A DNA stretch of 64,000 nt. Origin: an uncultured Lachnospiraceae bacterium. GTDB lineage: Bacteria; Bacillota; Clostridia; Lachnospirales; Lachnospiraceae. A program made the position numbers and the translations under genes. This document shows, piece by piece, positions 8,603 to 16,766 of the stretch. How positions within the stretch are numbered: the stretch's first letter is position 1; each line of letters opens with the position of its first letter. The notes beneath the pieces were generated by a model, which saw only the letters and a list, made by a program, of their open reading frames with translations, was not told where the DNA came from and did no database searches. The stretch spans positions 186,001 through 250,000 of the forward strand of contig CAKRFU010000002.1 in the NCBI GenBank assembly GCA_934320845.1. Direction: 5' to 3'.

Positions 8603-10375
8603 ATGAATAATATGATAGAGGGATTAAATATTCCAAGAGTTGAAGTAGATCCGGTTACTTTACAGGTTCTTGGCGGCTCTTTCAAAATGGTTGCACAGGA
8701 AATGGGAAGTGTTCTATACAGAATGTCTTATTCAAGTATTATCCGAGAATCAGAAGATATAGGTGCAGGTATTGTAGATATAGTAGGCAGACAGCTTTGT
8801 GAATCTGAGAGTACGCCGATGCATGTAGGTTCTATTGGTGGTAATGTCAAAGGTATTCTCACAAGATGGAAACTTGAAGATATCCATGAGGGAGATGTAT
8901 TTATACATAATCATCCATTTTATGGAACATCACATTCTCCTGATATTCATATATGTATTCCTATATTTTATCATGGCAAATTAGTAAGTTTTTCATGTGT
9001 TCAGGCACATCTTCTTGATAATGGTTCTCATACGGCAGGTATGGATGTGGATGCAAGGGATGTATATGCTGAAACAAGAATTTACTATGCACTGAAATTG
9101 TATGATAGAGGAAAACTTAATGACCAGTTATGGCAGATGATAATGGATAATGTGCGTACACCTTCAATGAATGCAAATGATCTTAAAGCGATGATAGCAT
9201 CGGCTAAGCATGGAATTAAACGCTTTACTGAGCTGCTTGATAAGTATGGTGTGCCAGTTGTATTCTCCGCGATTGAGGATTGGATGGACTATTCAGAGAG
9301 AATGTTAAGAAATGCAATATCAAAAGTACCTGACGGAACATATTATGCTGAGGGCTGGCTTGATAATGATGGAAAACATCTTGACAAAATGTTAAAGGTA
9401 TGTACAACTACAACAATTGAAGGAGATCATATTACAATAGATCTTACAGGAAGTGCAGATGAAGTTTATACTGCATTCAATGCTTCATTTGAAGGAACGA
9501 CAATGACGTCGATAAGTTATATAATGCATACATTGTTTCTTGATGATAATATTTATTCTCAGTATATTCCACAGAATGATGGTATGAGGAGACCGGTAAA
9601 AGTAATCGCTCCAAAGGGATGTATATTTAATCCGAATTTCCCGAGAGCATCATTCTCAAGATTTAATCAGGCAAATCTTCTTGCCGATTGTGTAATGCGT
9701 TCACTTGCCGATGTAATGCCTGACCGAGTATCAGCAGGTACAAGTGCACATATTCATTTTGTATCATACAATGGGTTTAATAAGGATAAAGGTGAATATT
9801 GGGTATACCTTGAAGTTGATGAGGGGTCTTATGGTGGACGTTGTGGCAAAGATGCAATCGATTCATGTGATGCCCTTGTTGCAAATACACGAAATGTTCC
9901 TATAGAAGAAATTGAATGGCATTATCCGCTTAGAGTTGAGCGTTATGAACTTAATCCGTCAAAGGTTGCACCTGGTAAGTGGCGTGGCGGTCTTGGTATT
10001 GTCCGTGAAACACATTTCCTTCAGGAAGGTACAGTGACATGTGAGGGTGACAGGCATAAAGAGGCACCTAAGGGTATATTTGGAGGAAAAGACGGCACTT
10101 CAGCAAGCATGACTAAATTTACAACAGACGGTAAGGCTATAAGCCTTGAGTCAAAACTTTCTGATGAAGAATTTGGAAAAGGTGATATTTTGCAGATATG
10201 TACACCATGTGGTGGCGGATACGGAAATCCGTTTGAAAGAGATCCTGAGCTTGTGCTGGGTGATGTGCTTGACGGATTTACTGATATTGAAGATGCAAAA
10301 GAATCTTATGGAGTAGTTATAGATACTTCAACAATGAAAGTTGATGAAGATGCAACAGCAAAATTAAGAGCCTGA
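8603..10375 (+). CDS. hyuB: Hydantoinase/oxoprolinase family subunit B
   Basis: The 590-residue protein matches HyuB throughout: PVTLQVLGGSFKMVAQEMG near the start, the acidic/histidine pocket in FIHNHPFYGTSHSPDIHI and CVQAHLLDNG (about residues 98-150), and the C-terminal GKWRGGLGIVRE and CTPCGGGYGNP motifs of the family. It pairs with the A subunit to hydrolyse a cyclic imide at the expense of ATP. ATG 8603 follows AAAGGAATG; the 66-bp gap from hyuA contains no terminator, so the two are probably co-transcribed. A long hairpin follows before the permease gene. Family assignment is firm; the substrate is inferred from the cluster. Confidence 0.87.
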   Translation: MNNMIEGLNIPRVEVDPVTLQVLGGSFKMVAQEMGSVLYRMSYSSIIRESEDIGAGIVDIVGRQLCESESTPMHVGSIGGNVKGILTRWKLEDIHEGDVFIHNHPFYGTSHSPDIHICIPIFYHGKLVSFSCVQAHLLDNGSHTAGMDVDARDVYAETRIYYALKLYDRGKLNDQLWQMIMDNVRTPSMNANDLKAMIASAKHGIKRFTELLDKYGVPVVFSAIEDWMDYSERMLRNAISKVPDGTYYAEGWLDNDGKHLDKMLKVCTTTTIEGDHITIDLTGSADEVYTAFNASFEGTTMTSISYIMHTLFLDDNIYSQYIPQNDGMRRPVKVIAPKGCIFNPNFPRASFSRFNQANLLADCVMRSLADVMPDRVSAGTSAHIHFVSYNGFNKDKGEYWVYLEVDEGSYGGRCGKDAIDSCDALVANTRNVPIEEIEWHYPLRVERYELNPSKVAPGKWRGGLGIVRETHFLQEGTVTCEGDRHKEAPKGIFGGKDGTSASMTKFTTDGKAISLESKLSDEEFGKGDILQICTPCGGGYGNPFERDPELVLGDVLDGFTDIEDAKESYGVVIDTSTMKVDEDATAKLRA

Positions 10376-10425
10376 AATAAGCTGATGTTAAAGACAGTAA
10401 TTGATTTATCAGGTTGAATATTTCT

Positions 10426-10458
10426 CAAAGATGGGACATTTTAAATGTCCCATCTTTG
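10426..10458 (+). terminator. Long hairpin between hyuB and the permease gene
   Basis: CAAAGATGGGACATTT (10426-10441) is mirrored by AAATGTCCCATCTTTG (10443-10458). The stem is strong but its 3' side runs into CTTTGAAAGG rather than a T-tract, and the permease ribosome site starts four bases later. It may act as a weak terminator or RNA processing and stability element that lowers permease expression. Confidence 0.5.
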
Positions 10459-10479
10459 CTTTGAAAGGTGGATGAGCAT

Positions 10480-12627
10480 ATGACGGAAGTAAACAAAAAG
10501 AACACGTTGATATCGGAAGATATTTTGCCGGTTACATCAAAGAAAAGAACACTTGGTGGATTAGGCTTTGCAAATATATGGATAGGAATGGCGATAGTTA
10601 TTTCTGTATTCAGTTTTGGAGCAAGCGGAATTGATGGAATGAATATATGGGGAGTGGCAACAGCAACATTGGCAGCAAACATAATAATTGCAGTAGTTGG
10701 AAGCCTTACCGGTGACATAGGAGTTGAACATGGGCTGTCGTTTGCAACATATCTTCGTGCTCCGTTTGGACTGGTTGGAGTACATTTGCCGGCAATTGCA
10801 AGAGGAATAGTTGCATCCTGTTGGTTTGGAATAAATACATACATTGGCTCAACGGCGATAAATTATTTTACACTTAATTTATTTGGAATAGATAATTGGT
10901 TTTTATGGTTTATTATATTTGCCGTTGTTCAAATAGTAAATACAATGTTAGGGATAAAAGCTATTGATAAGTTTGCATCATTTGCTGCGCCTTGTATAAT
11001 TCTTATTACATGCTGGATGTTTTATAAGGTAAATAGCATTGCAGTAATTAATCATATACAGATATTTGGATACAAGCCTCCACATCCTACAACATCATGC
11101 TGGATGGTTACTATGTGTGCGAATATCGGAATGTGGGCGGCATTGGCTGCGGATATACCAAATATGACGAGAAGTCTTAAAGCTCCTGTAAATGAGAAAA
11201 ATTGGTTTAAAAGAAATAAAAATAACTGGATTCCGCAGTTTGCAACATTACCGCTTATAGAAACATTTATTGCAGTAATAGGTGCAATTTCTTATCTTAC
11301 AACGGGAAACTGGAATCCGGTTGAAGTTATTCAGCAGACAGCAAAAGGACCGACACTTATTATACTTCTTGTGATGGTAATACTTGCACAGTGGTCTACA
11401 AACACAGCGGCAAATCTTGTACCTCCTGCCATGTGTTTTACAAATGCAGGTGCCAGGTGGAATCTGCCATATAAGGTCGCAGTTCTTATAGCAGGTCTTA
11501 TAGGTGTATGTGTACAGCCTTGGAATATACTGAATCAGCTATATACATATCTTGGATATTTTGGCTCGTTTTTATCAGCACTTGCAGGTATTATGCTCTG
11601 TGATTATTATGTAATAAGACGAAGAAGAATTAATGTGCAGGATTTGTATAAAAAAGATGGTCAATATCGTTACCATGGTGGTGTAAATATTGTTGGAATG
11701 GTTTCGTGGATACTTGGTACTGTTGCGGCTAATATAGGTTCTGACTATGGATATTTGTTTGGTGTTCCTACAGGATTTTTAGTATATTATGTATTGATGA
11801 AAGTATGGTATTTAAAGAAATTTCCACAGGCAGAAGTTGAGTCAGGGTATTCTGCTGAATATCTGGGAATTTCAGTAGGAAATGATTGGGTGATAGAAGG
11901 GTACGAAGATGTTGCCGGGGTTGGAAATAATGAAACATCAGTTATTGATGATGTTGACGTTAGCAGTTATAGTGGTGGTAAGGATTATGAGGCAGCGACA
12001 GGTCATAAGCTTATAATTACATTTGGACGTCAGTATGGAAGCAGAGGAAAAGAACTTGCCGGAATTCTTGCAAAAAAACTTGATCTTCCGATATATGATG
12101 AAGATATGATAAAGCTGGCTTCAAAAGAACTTGGTGTTGACGAGGCAAAAGCAAAACAGGAAGATGAAACGCATACAAATGAACTTGTTCATGCGCTTAC
12201 AGCAGGTGGAATGTTTGCTGCTAAGGAGTATGAGGCATCAGCAAAGGATATAATGTTTAATGTACAATCCCAGATTATACTTGAACTTGCAAAAAAATCA
12301 TCATGTATTATAGTAGGACGATGTTCGAACTATGTGCTTGAACAGGCAGGGATACCTACATTTGACATATTTGTTGTTGCAGATACAAATGACAGAATAC
12401 ATCACATCGAAGAAAGAGATCATACAAATTATGAGAAAGCAAAAACATATGTAAGACAGACAGAGCGAAGAAGAGAAGCATATTTTAATTATTATACATC
12501 TTACGAATGGGGCAATCCTCAATATTATGACCTTTGCGTAAATACAAGTAATATAGATTTGAATGAACTCGCAGACCATATTGCAGGATATATAAACATA
12601 ACGGCACCTGCCAGAAAGACTGCATAA
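10480..12627 (+). CDS. NCS1 permease fused to a cytidylate kinase-like domain
   Basis: The first ~460 residues form about 12 membrane helices of the NCS1 nucleobase/hydantoin family (starting DILPVTSKKRTLGGLGFANI, with IWIGMAIVISVF in helix 1). After a short linker, residues ~505-715 form a cytosolic P-loop kinase-like domain: ITFGRQYGSRGKELAGILAKKL, then YDEDMIKLASKELG, IIVGRCSNYVL and the ERREAYFNYYT helix, which is the pattern of the cytidylate kinase-like family. The P-loop lacks the usual Ser/Thr after GK. NCS1 members import cytosine, allantoin, purines or hydantoins, so uptake of a cyclic ureide for HyuAB is likely. I use ATG 10480 rather than GTG 10468 because the AAAGGTGG site spans the latter. 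The fusion is continuous in one frame. Confidence 0.83.
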   Translation: MTEVNKKNTLISEDILPVTSKKRTLGGLGFANIWIGMAIVISVFSFGASGIDGMNIWGVATATLAANIIIAVVGSLTGDIGVEHGLSFATYLRAPFGLVGVHLPAIARGIVASCWFGINTYIGSTAINYFTLNLFGIDNWFLWFIIFAVVQIVNTMLGIKAIDKFASFAAPCIILITCWMFYKVNSIAVINHIQIFGYKPPHPTTSCWMVTMCANIGMWAALAADIPNMTRSLKAPVNEKNWFKRNKNNWIPQFATLPLIETFIAVIGAISYLTTGNWNPVEVIQQTAKGPTLIILLVMVILAQWSTNTAANLVPPAMCFTNAGARWNLPYKVAVLIAGLIGVCVQPWNILNQLYTYLGYFGSFLSALAGIMLCDYYVIRRRRINVQDLYKKDGQYRYHGGVNIVGMVSWILGTVAANIGSDYGYLFGVPTGFLVYYVLMKVWYLKKFPQAEVESGYSAEYLGISVGNDWVIEGYEDVAGVGNNETSVIDDVDVSSYSGGKDYEAATGHKLIITFGRQYGSRGKELAGILAKKLDLPIYDEDMIKLASKELGVDEAKAKQEDETHTNELVHALTAGGMFAAKEYEASAKDIMFNVQSQIILELAKKSSCIIVGRCSNYVLEQAGIPTFDIFVVADTNDRIHHIEERDHTNYEKAKTYVRQTERRREAYFNYYTSYEWGNPQYYDLCVNTSNIDLNELADHIAGYINITAPARKTA

Positions 12628-12698
12628 TTGGCAGACGTTTAGATTTATTAAATATGTTTGTAATGTTTATGAAAATATACAGAAGGGTAGGATAATGT

Positions 12699-12866
12699 AT
12701 GGAAGCAGAGATGAAAGATTATCTTGAAGAAGTTGCAATTAAATTAAAGATTGAAAATTATAAAGAGTTTGGAAAAACGAAAGAAGAAGCACAAATAGCA
12801 ATTATGCACAAATTCAATATGTCTAAAGAGCAGGCGAGACAGAAAACAGAAGTGTTATGGAATTAG
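12699..12866 (+). CDS. Small conserved-looking protein, 55 residues, function unknown
   Basis: ATG 12699 follows AGAAGGGTAGG, giving a charged, probably all-helical peptide (MEAEMKDYLEEVAIKLKIEN ... FNMSKEQARQKTEVLWN). It lies 71 bp after the permease gene on the same strand and directly before a strong terminator, so it is probably the last gene of the hydantoin transcript. No family is recognised. The good ribosome site and its position before a terminator argue that it is real. Confidence 0.55.
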   Translation: MEAEMKDYLEEVAIKLKIENYKEFGKTKEEAQIAIMHKFNMSKEQARQKTEVLWN

Positions 12867-12911
12867 TATATACAGAAAATGTGTATCAATGAAAGTCATT
12901 GTAAAAGTTAT

Positions 12912-12958
12912 AAAAACAGCCATATTGTTATTAAAGTAATTAGAATATGGCTGTTTTT
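12912..12958. terminator. Bidirectional terminator
   Basis: AAAAACAGCCATATT (12912-12926) and AATATGGCTGTTTTT (12944-12958) form a perfect 15-bp stem with T-tracts on both strands, serving both the small ORF (plus) and thrS (minus). Confidence 0.85.
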
Positions 12959-12980
12959 GTTTATAATTAATTTCTAAAAA

Positions 12981-14753
12981 TTACATTCCAATATGAGTTC
13001 TAAGCTTTCCCCTAATCTCAGCGTCAAGTTTCTCGACAAATTCATCAAGTGGAAGAACAGTTGTCTTTTTCTCTCCGTGGAGACGGAATGATACTGTTCT
13101 CTCATCTTTCTCATTAAATCCGACTACGAGAAGATAAGGAACTTTCTGAATCTGTCCCTCACGCATACGGTAACCGAGTTTTTCAGAACGGTCATCAAGG
13201 TCTACACGGACTTTGTTTGCTTTGAGAGTGTCACAGATTTCTTTTGCGTAAGCGTTAAGTGAATCATCATCTGTCTTAACAGGCATTACACGAACCTGTA
13301 CAGGAGCAAGCCATGTTGGAAGATTACCCTTTGTTTCTTCAAGAATATATGCCATAAAGCGGTCAAGAGAACCGAGTATTGCACGGTGAAGTACAACAGG
13401 TGTCTTCTTTTCGCCATCTCTGTCAATATATGAGAGATTGAATTTTGCAGGGAGACAGAAGTCGAGCTGGCATGTGGAAAGTGTAATCTCATTACCGACA
13501 GCAGGCTGAACATTTACGTCAAGTTTTGGACCGTAGAAAGCAGCTTCTCCGATTTCCTCAGTGTATTCGATGCCAAGACCATTCATAACATCACGAAGTG
13601 CATCTTCCGCTTTGTTCCACATCTCGTCATCATCATGGTATTTCTCTTTGTTCTCAGGGTCACGAAGTGAGAGCACGCAGCGATAATTCTCGATGCCAAA
13701 GTCTTTGTATGTGCTGAAGATGAGGTCTACAACTTTTGTAAATTCATCTTTAATCTGCTCAGGTGTTACAAAGAGGTGGGCATCATTCTGGCAGAAATGT
13801 CTTCCACGCTCAATTCCCTTTAATGTTCCGCTTGACTCATAACGGAAATCATGTGCAATTTCACCGATACGGATAGGAAGGTCTTTATATGAATGTCTTC
13901 TGTTTGCATATATCATCATGTGATGAGGGCAGTTCATAGGACGAAGTACAAAGGACTCGCCCTCCATTTCCATAGGAGGGAACATATTCTCTTTATAGTG
14001 ATCCCAGTGGCCTGATGTTTTATAAAGGTTAACTGTTCCGACACAAGGAGTCATAACATGGAGATAACCGAGGTCTCTTTCCTTATCTTTAATATAGTTT
14101 TCAAGCTCCTGCCAAATTGTATATCCCTTTGGTAAAAACATTGGAAGTCCACGTCCTACAAGGTCGTCAACCATAAAGAGATTCATATCTTTGCCGATTT
14201 TTCTGTGGTCTCTTTCTTTTGCTTCCTCGAGGAGTGTAAGATGGTTTTCGAGTTCCTCAGGAGTAGGGAAACATACACCATAAATTCTCTGAAGCACCTT
14301 GTTGTTGCTGTCACCTTTCCAGTATGCACCTGAATGACGGATAAGTTTGAAATTTCGGCAGAGTTTCACGTTATCAACATGAGGTCCACGGCAAAGGTCA
14401 GTAAAATCACCCTGGTCATAAACAGTGATGTTTCCGTCCTCAAGGTCTGAGATAAGGTCAAGTTTGTATTCATCATCCTTAAACATTTCTAATGCTTCTG
14501 CTTTAGAAACTTCTCTGCGGAAAATTTTCTTTCCTGATTTTGCAATTTTTTTCATTTCTTTTTCAATCTTAGCGATATCTTCATCACGGATAACATCTTC
14601 ACCAAGATCGACATCATAATAAAATCCCTCGGCAACTACAGGACCAACCCAGAATTTTGCCTGTGGATAAATGTGTTTGATAGCCTGAGCCATAAGATGT
14701 GCACAGGAATGGTTTAATGTGTTTAATTGTTCATCTTCTTTAAAATTTACCAT
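12981..14753 (-). CDS. thrS: Threonyl-tRNA synthetase lacking the N-terminal TGS domain
   Basis: The 590-residue enzyme joins threonine to tRNA-Thr. It starts directly with the editing domain (LNHSCAHLMAQAIKH near residue 14 and DLCRGPH near 117), continues with the class II catalytic core carrying the zinc ligands Cys in MNCPHHMM, His in NDAHLF and His in VVLHRAILGSLDRF, and ends with the anticodon-binding domain. Escherichia coli ThrRS is about 640 residues because of an extra N-terminal TGS domain that is absent here. ATG 14753 follows AAAGGAGAC. Expression is governed by the T-box leader upstream. Confidence 0.96.
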   Translation of the reverse strand: MVNFKEDEQLNTLNHSCAHLMAQAIKHIYPQAKFWVGPVVAEGFYYDVDLGEDVIRDEDIAKIEKEMKKIAKSGKKIFRREVSKAEALEMFKDDEYKLDLISDLEDGNITVYDQGDFTDLCRGPHVDNVKLCRNFKLIRHSGAYWKGDSNNKVLQRIYGVCFPTPEELENHLTLLEEAKERDHRKIGKDMNLFMVDDLVGRGLPMFLPKGYTIWQELENYIKDKERDLGYLHVMTPCVGTVNLYKTSGHWDHYKENMFPPMEMEGESFVLRPMNCPHHMMIYANRRHSYKDLPIRIGEIAHDFRYESSGTLKGIERGRHFCQNDAHLFVTPEQIKDEFTKVVDLIFSTYKDFGIENYRCVLSLRDPENKEKYHDDDEMWNKAEDALRDVMNGLGIEYTEEIGEAAFYGPKLDVNVQPAVGNEITLSTCQLDFCLPAKFNLSYIDRDGEKKTPVVLHRAILGSLDRFMAYILEETKGNLPTWLAPVQVRVMPVKTDDDSLNAYAKEICDTLKANKVRVDLDDRSEKLGYRMREGQIQKVPYLLVVGFNEKDERTVSFRLHGEKKTTVLPLDEFVEKLDAEIRGKLRTHIGM

Positions 14754-14846
14754 TGTTTTAAAGTCTCCTTTTTAATTTTTAGTGAAATATGAGAAGTTCT
14801 ATTTCATGAATAGATAATTTGTGGCGGATGTGTAAAATATATTATT

Positions 14847-15108
14847 AAAAAACACCCTTGGATACGAAAAATTCATATCTAAGGGTGCCTACACACGATT
14901 CCACCTTGATTTTTAACTCAACACAGCTTATAACGCAGCTATACGGTAACGCTTCAAAATATTCATGGATATTTCTTCTACGCACAGCTTAGGAGTGGTT
15001 TTCATGAGATTTTTCCATAAACGGCTCACAGCAAAATACCGTTCTCTCTGTAAGGTCAAATAACATTACTCTCTCCGTCAACGCTTTTAAAATCTTTTTT
15101 AAAAAACT
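14847..15108 (-). promoter_or_regulatory. T-box riboswitch of thrS (Thr specifier ACC)
   Basis: The leader has the T-box core AAGGTGGAATCGTG (minus strand, 14907-14894), a Stem I with AGAGAGTA near 15070, the distal-loop elements around GCTGTGAGCCG, and a probable specifier ACC (14999-14997) in a purine-rich loop. The terminator is CACCCTTAGATAT (14887 downward) pairing with GTATCCAAGGGTG, followed by six T (ending about 14847). The UGGA bulge would pair with an NCCA end whose discriminator is U, as expected for tRNA-Thr of Firmicutes. Uncharged tRNA-Thr would allow read-through into thrS. Confidence 0.9.
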
Positions 15109-15114
15109 TCATTT

Positions 15115-15143
15115 ATTCTAACATAATGTTATATCAAATTCAA
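15115..15143 (-). promoter_or_regulatory. Promoter of the T-box/thrS transcript
   Basis: On the minus strand TTGAAT (15143-15138) and TAGAAT (15120-15115) are 17 bp apart, just upstream of the T-box Stem I. Confidence 0.65.
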
Positions 15144-15168
15144 TAGGTGAATACCAAAGTTTTTATAA

Positions 15169-15197
15169 GTATAATTTTTCATGTTTTCCACATACTA
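15169..15197 (+). promoter_or_regulatory. Sigma-G-like promoter of spoVT
   Basis: GTATA (15169-15173) and CATACTA (15191-15197) are 17 bp apart and agree with the Bacillus subtilis sigma-G consensus (GHATR and CATWMTA, spacing about 18). Forespore-specific transcription of spoVT by sigma-G is established in Bacillus, so this reading is consistent. Confidence 0.5.
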
Positions 15198-15288
15198 ACT
15201 CCAAAGCTAATATATAGCAGCAAAGGAGCAGCTATTTGAAAAAATCAAATAGGGAACTCTTGGAAAATTAGATATGGAGGAAAATAAT

Positions 15289-15834
15289 GTGAAAGCTACA
15301 GGAATAGTACGAAGAATAGATGATTTAGGAAGAGTAGTTATTCCTAAGGAGATAAGGCGCACATTGCGCATCCGTGAGGGGGACCCGCTTGAAATATATA
15401 CAGACAGGGAAGGAGAGGTTATTCTTAAAAAGTATTCGATGATAGGGGATATAGGGCAGTTTGCAAAGCAATATGCAGATGCGCTGGCGCAGACAACAGG
15501 TTATCTTATAATAGTGACTGACAGAGATATTATAATTGCAGCTTCAAGCGGTGTCAGAAAAGATATGGTAGGAAGACACATAAGTAGAGATTTGGAAAAG
15601 GCAGCTATGGAGAGAAAGATTATACTGTCAGACAATACGAAACCTGATTTTTGTAAAGTTACTGATGATATGGACGGGGATTATATAGAGGCGGTTGCAC
15701 CGATTATATGCAATGGCGATGCGGCAGGAACGATAGTGTTTTTATCAAAGAATACGGAGAGAATATTTGGCGAAACAGAACAGAAAATGATAGCGGTTGC
15801 AGCAAGTTTTTTGGGTAAACAGATGGAGGGGTGA
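15289..15834 (+). CDS. spoVT: Stage V sporulation protein T, AbrB-type forespore regulator
   Basis: From GTG 15289 the protein is 181 residues, starting VKATGIVRRIDDLGRVVIPK, the swapped-hairpin AbrB DNA-binding domain (residues 1-50), followed by a GAF-like C-terminal domain (about 55-178). Bacillus SpoVT has 178 residues and the same opening, which adjusts forespore gene expression late in sporulation. The upstream ATG 15274 is rejected because it sits inside the GGAGG ribosome site that serves the GTG. It heads a block of sporulation and division genes in Bacillus-like order and has a sigma-G-like promoter. Confidence 0.95.
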   Translation: MKATGIVRRIDDLGRVVIPKEIRRTLRIREGDPLEIYTDREGEVILKKYSMIGDIGQFAKQYADALAQTTGYLIIVTDRDIIIAASSGVRKDMVGRHISRDLEKAAMERKIILSDNTKPDFCKVTDDMDGDYIEAVAPIICNGDAAGTIVFLSKNTERIFGETEQKMIAVAASFLGKQMEG

Positions 15835-15895
15835 CATTTAATAAGAATAAAGGCTAAAAAACCTTGATTTTATGGGATTTTTGCTAGAAAAAACC

Positions 15896-15924
15896 TTGAC
15901 AAACAGGTATAATGAGGGTATAAA
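15896..15924 (+). promoter_or_regulatory. Strong promoter of the HU gene
   Basis: TTGACA (15896-15901) and TATAAA (15919-15924) are 17 bp apart, about 110 bp before the HU start codon. Confidence 0.7.
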
Positions 15925-16032
15925 TAGATTTGTAAGTTTTTTGCAATTGAGAATTGTAAGAATATGAATGGGAAAGTGAGGCGGAGGATACCGCTTTATT
16001 CCAAGAATACAAATATCGAGGAGGATTTATCC

Positions 16033-16308
16033 ATGAACAAGACAGAGTTAGTAGCAGCTATGGCTGAGAAAGCAGAACTTTCAAAGAAAGATTCAGAGAA
16101 AGCTTTAAAAGCATTTATCGATGTGGTTACAGATGAGTTAAAGAGCGGAGAAAAGATTCAGTTAGTTGGATTTGGTACATTTGAAGTTGCTGAGAGAGCT
16201 GCAAGAGAAGGAAGAAACCCTTCTACAGGTGCTACAATGAAAATTCCTGCATCTAAGGCTCCTAAGTTCAAAGCAGGTAAGGCTTTAAAGGATGCTGTAA
16301 ACAAATAA
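16033..16308 (+). CDS. hup: HU-family nucleoid protein
   Basis: The 91-residue protein begins [20 protein letters not shown] and contains the HU signature [20 protein letters not shown] with the DNA-intercalating arm and its NPxTG-like tip. HU dimers bend and compact DNA. ATG 16033 is preceded by GAGGAGGA; a longer in-frame reading from 15964 has no ribosome site. It has its own promoter and terminator, in keeping with high independent expression, and sits between spoVT and rqcP where Bacillus has yabM and yabN. Confidence 0.95.
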   Translation: MNKTELVAAMAEKAELSKKDSEKALKAFIDVVTDELKSGEKIQLVGFGTFEVAERAAREGRNPSTGATMKIPASKAPKFKAGKALKDAVNK

Positions 16309-16376
16309 TAGCTTAGCGGGATATTTTTCTGATTTTAGAGTCAGAAAAGCAAAATTTGAAAGCAGACTTAATTTAA

Positions 16377-16405
16377 GGGCAGGTTCTTTGAACCGGCCCT
16401 TTTTC
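16377..16405 (+). terminator. Terminator of the HU gene
   Basis: GGGCAGGTTC (16377-16386) pairs with GAACCGGCCC (16390-16399, one A-G mismatch) and is followed by five T. Confidence 0.8.
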
Positions 16406-16467
16406 TAAAATTAGAATATTGTAATAAGGTATTGTGCATAAAAGATAGCAGGAAAGTGAGGATTAAG

Positions 16468-16707
16468 ATGAGGTTAGATAAATATTTAAAGGTTTCCAGG
16501 CTTATAAAAAGACGTCCTGTTGCAAATGAAGCATGTGATGCAGGAAGAATTACGGTAAATGGAAAAGTTGCAAAAGCATCTCTTAATATTAAACCAGGAG
16601 ATATTATTGAGATAAGCTTTGGAGACAAACAGGTAAAAGTAGAAGTGTTAAGCATTGAAGAAACATACAATAAGGAAGCAGCAAAGGAACTTTACAAAAT
16701 GCTGTAA
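16468..16707 (+). CDS. rqcP: S4-domain ribosome quality control protein RqcP (YabO)
   Basis: The 79-residue protein is almost entirely an S4 RNA-binding domain: MRLDKYLKVSRLIKRRPVAN, AGRITVNGKVAKAS and the GDIIEI strand. Bacterial RqcP binds stalled 50S subunits with RqcH and helps add alanine tails to nascent chains. The order rqcP-yabP-yabQ-divIC-spoIIE is the same as in Bacillus subtilis, which separates it from HslR paralogs. ATG 16468 follows GTGAGG; the frame extends upstream to 16432 but without a ribosome site. Confidence 0.92.
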   Translation: MRLDKYLKVSRLIKRRPVANEACDAGRITVNGKVAKASLNIKPGDIIEISFGDKQVKVEVLSIEETYNKEAAKELYKML

Positions 16708-16717
16708 TATAAATGAT

Positions 16718-16766
16718 ACCCTCCGGCATATATTGATTATAGATATGATGCAAGGAGGGTGTTTTT
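16718..16766 (+). promoter_or_regulatory. Hairpin covering the yabP ribosome site
   Basis: ACCCTCC (16718-16724) pairs with GGAGGGT (16754-16760), which is the yabP Shine-Dalgarno sequence itself, with a GCAT/ATGC extension and a GTTTTT tail. The structure can both terminate rqcP transcription and hide the yabP ribosome site. Confidence 0.5.
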
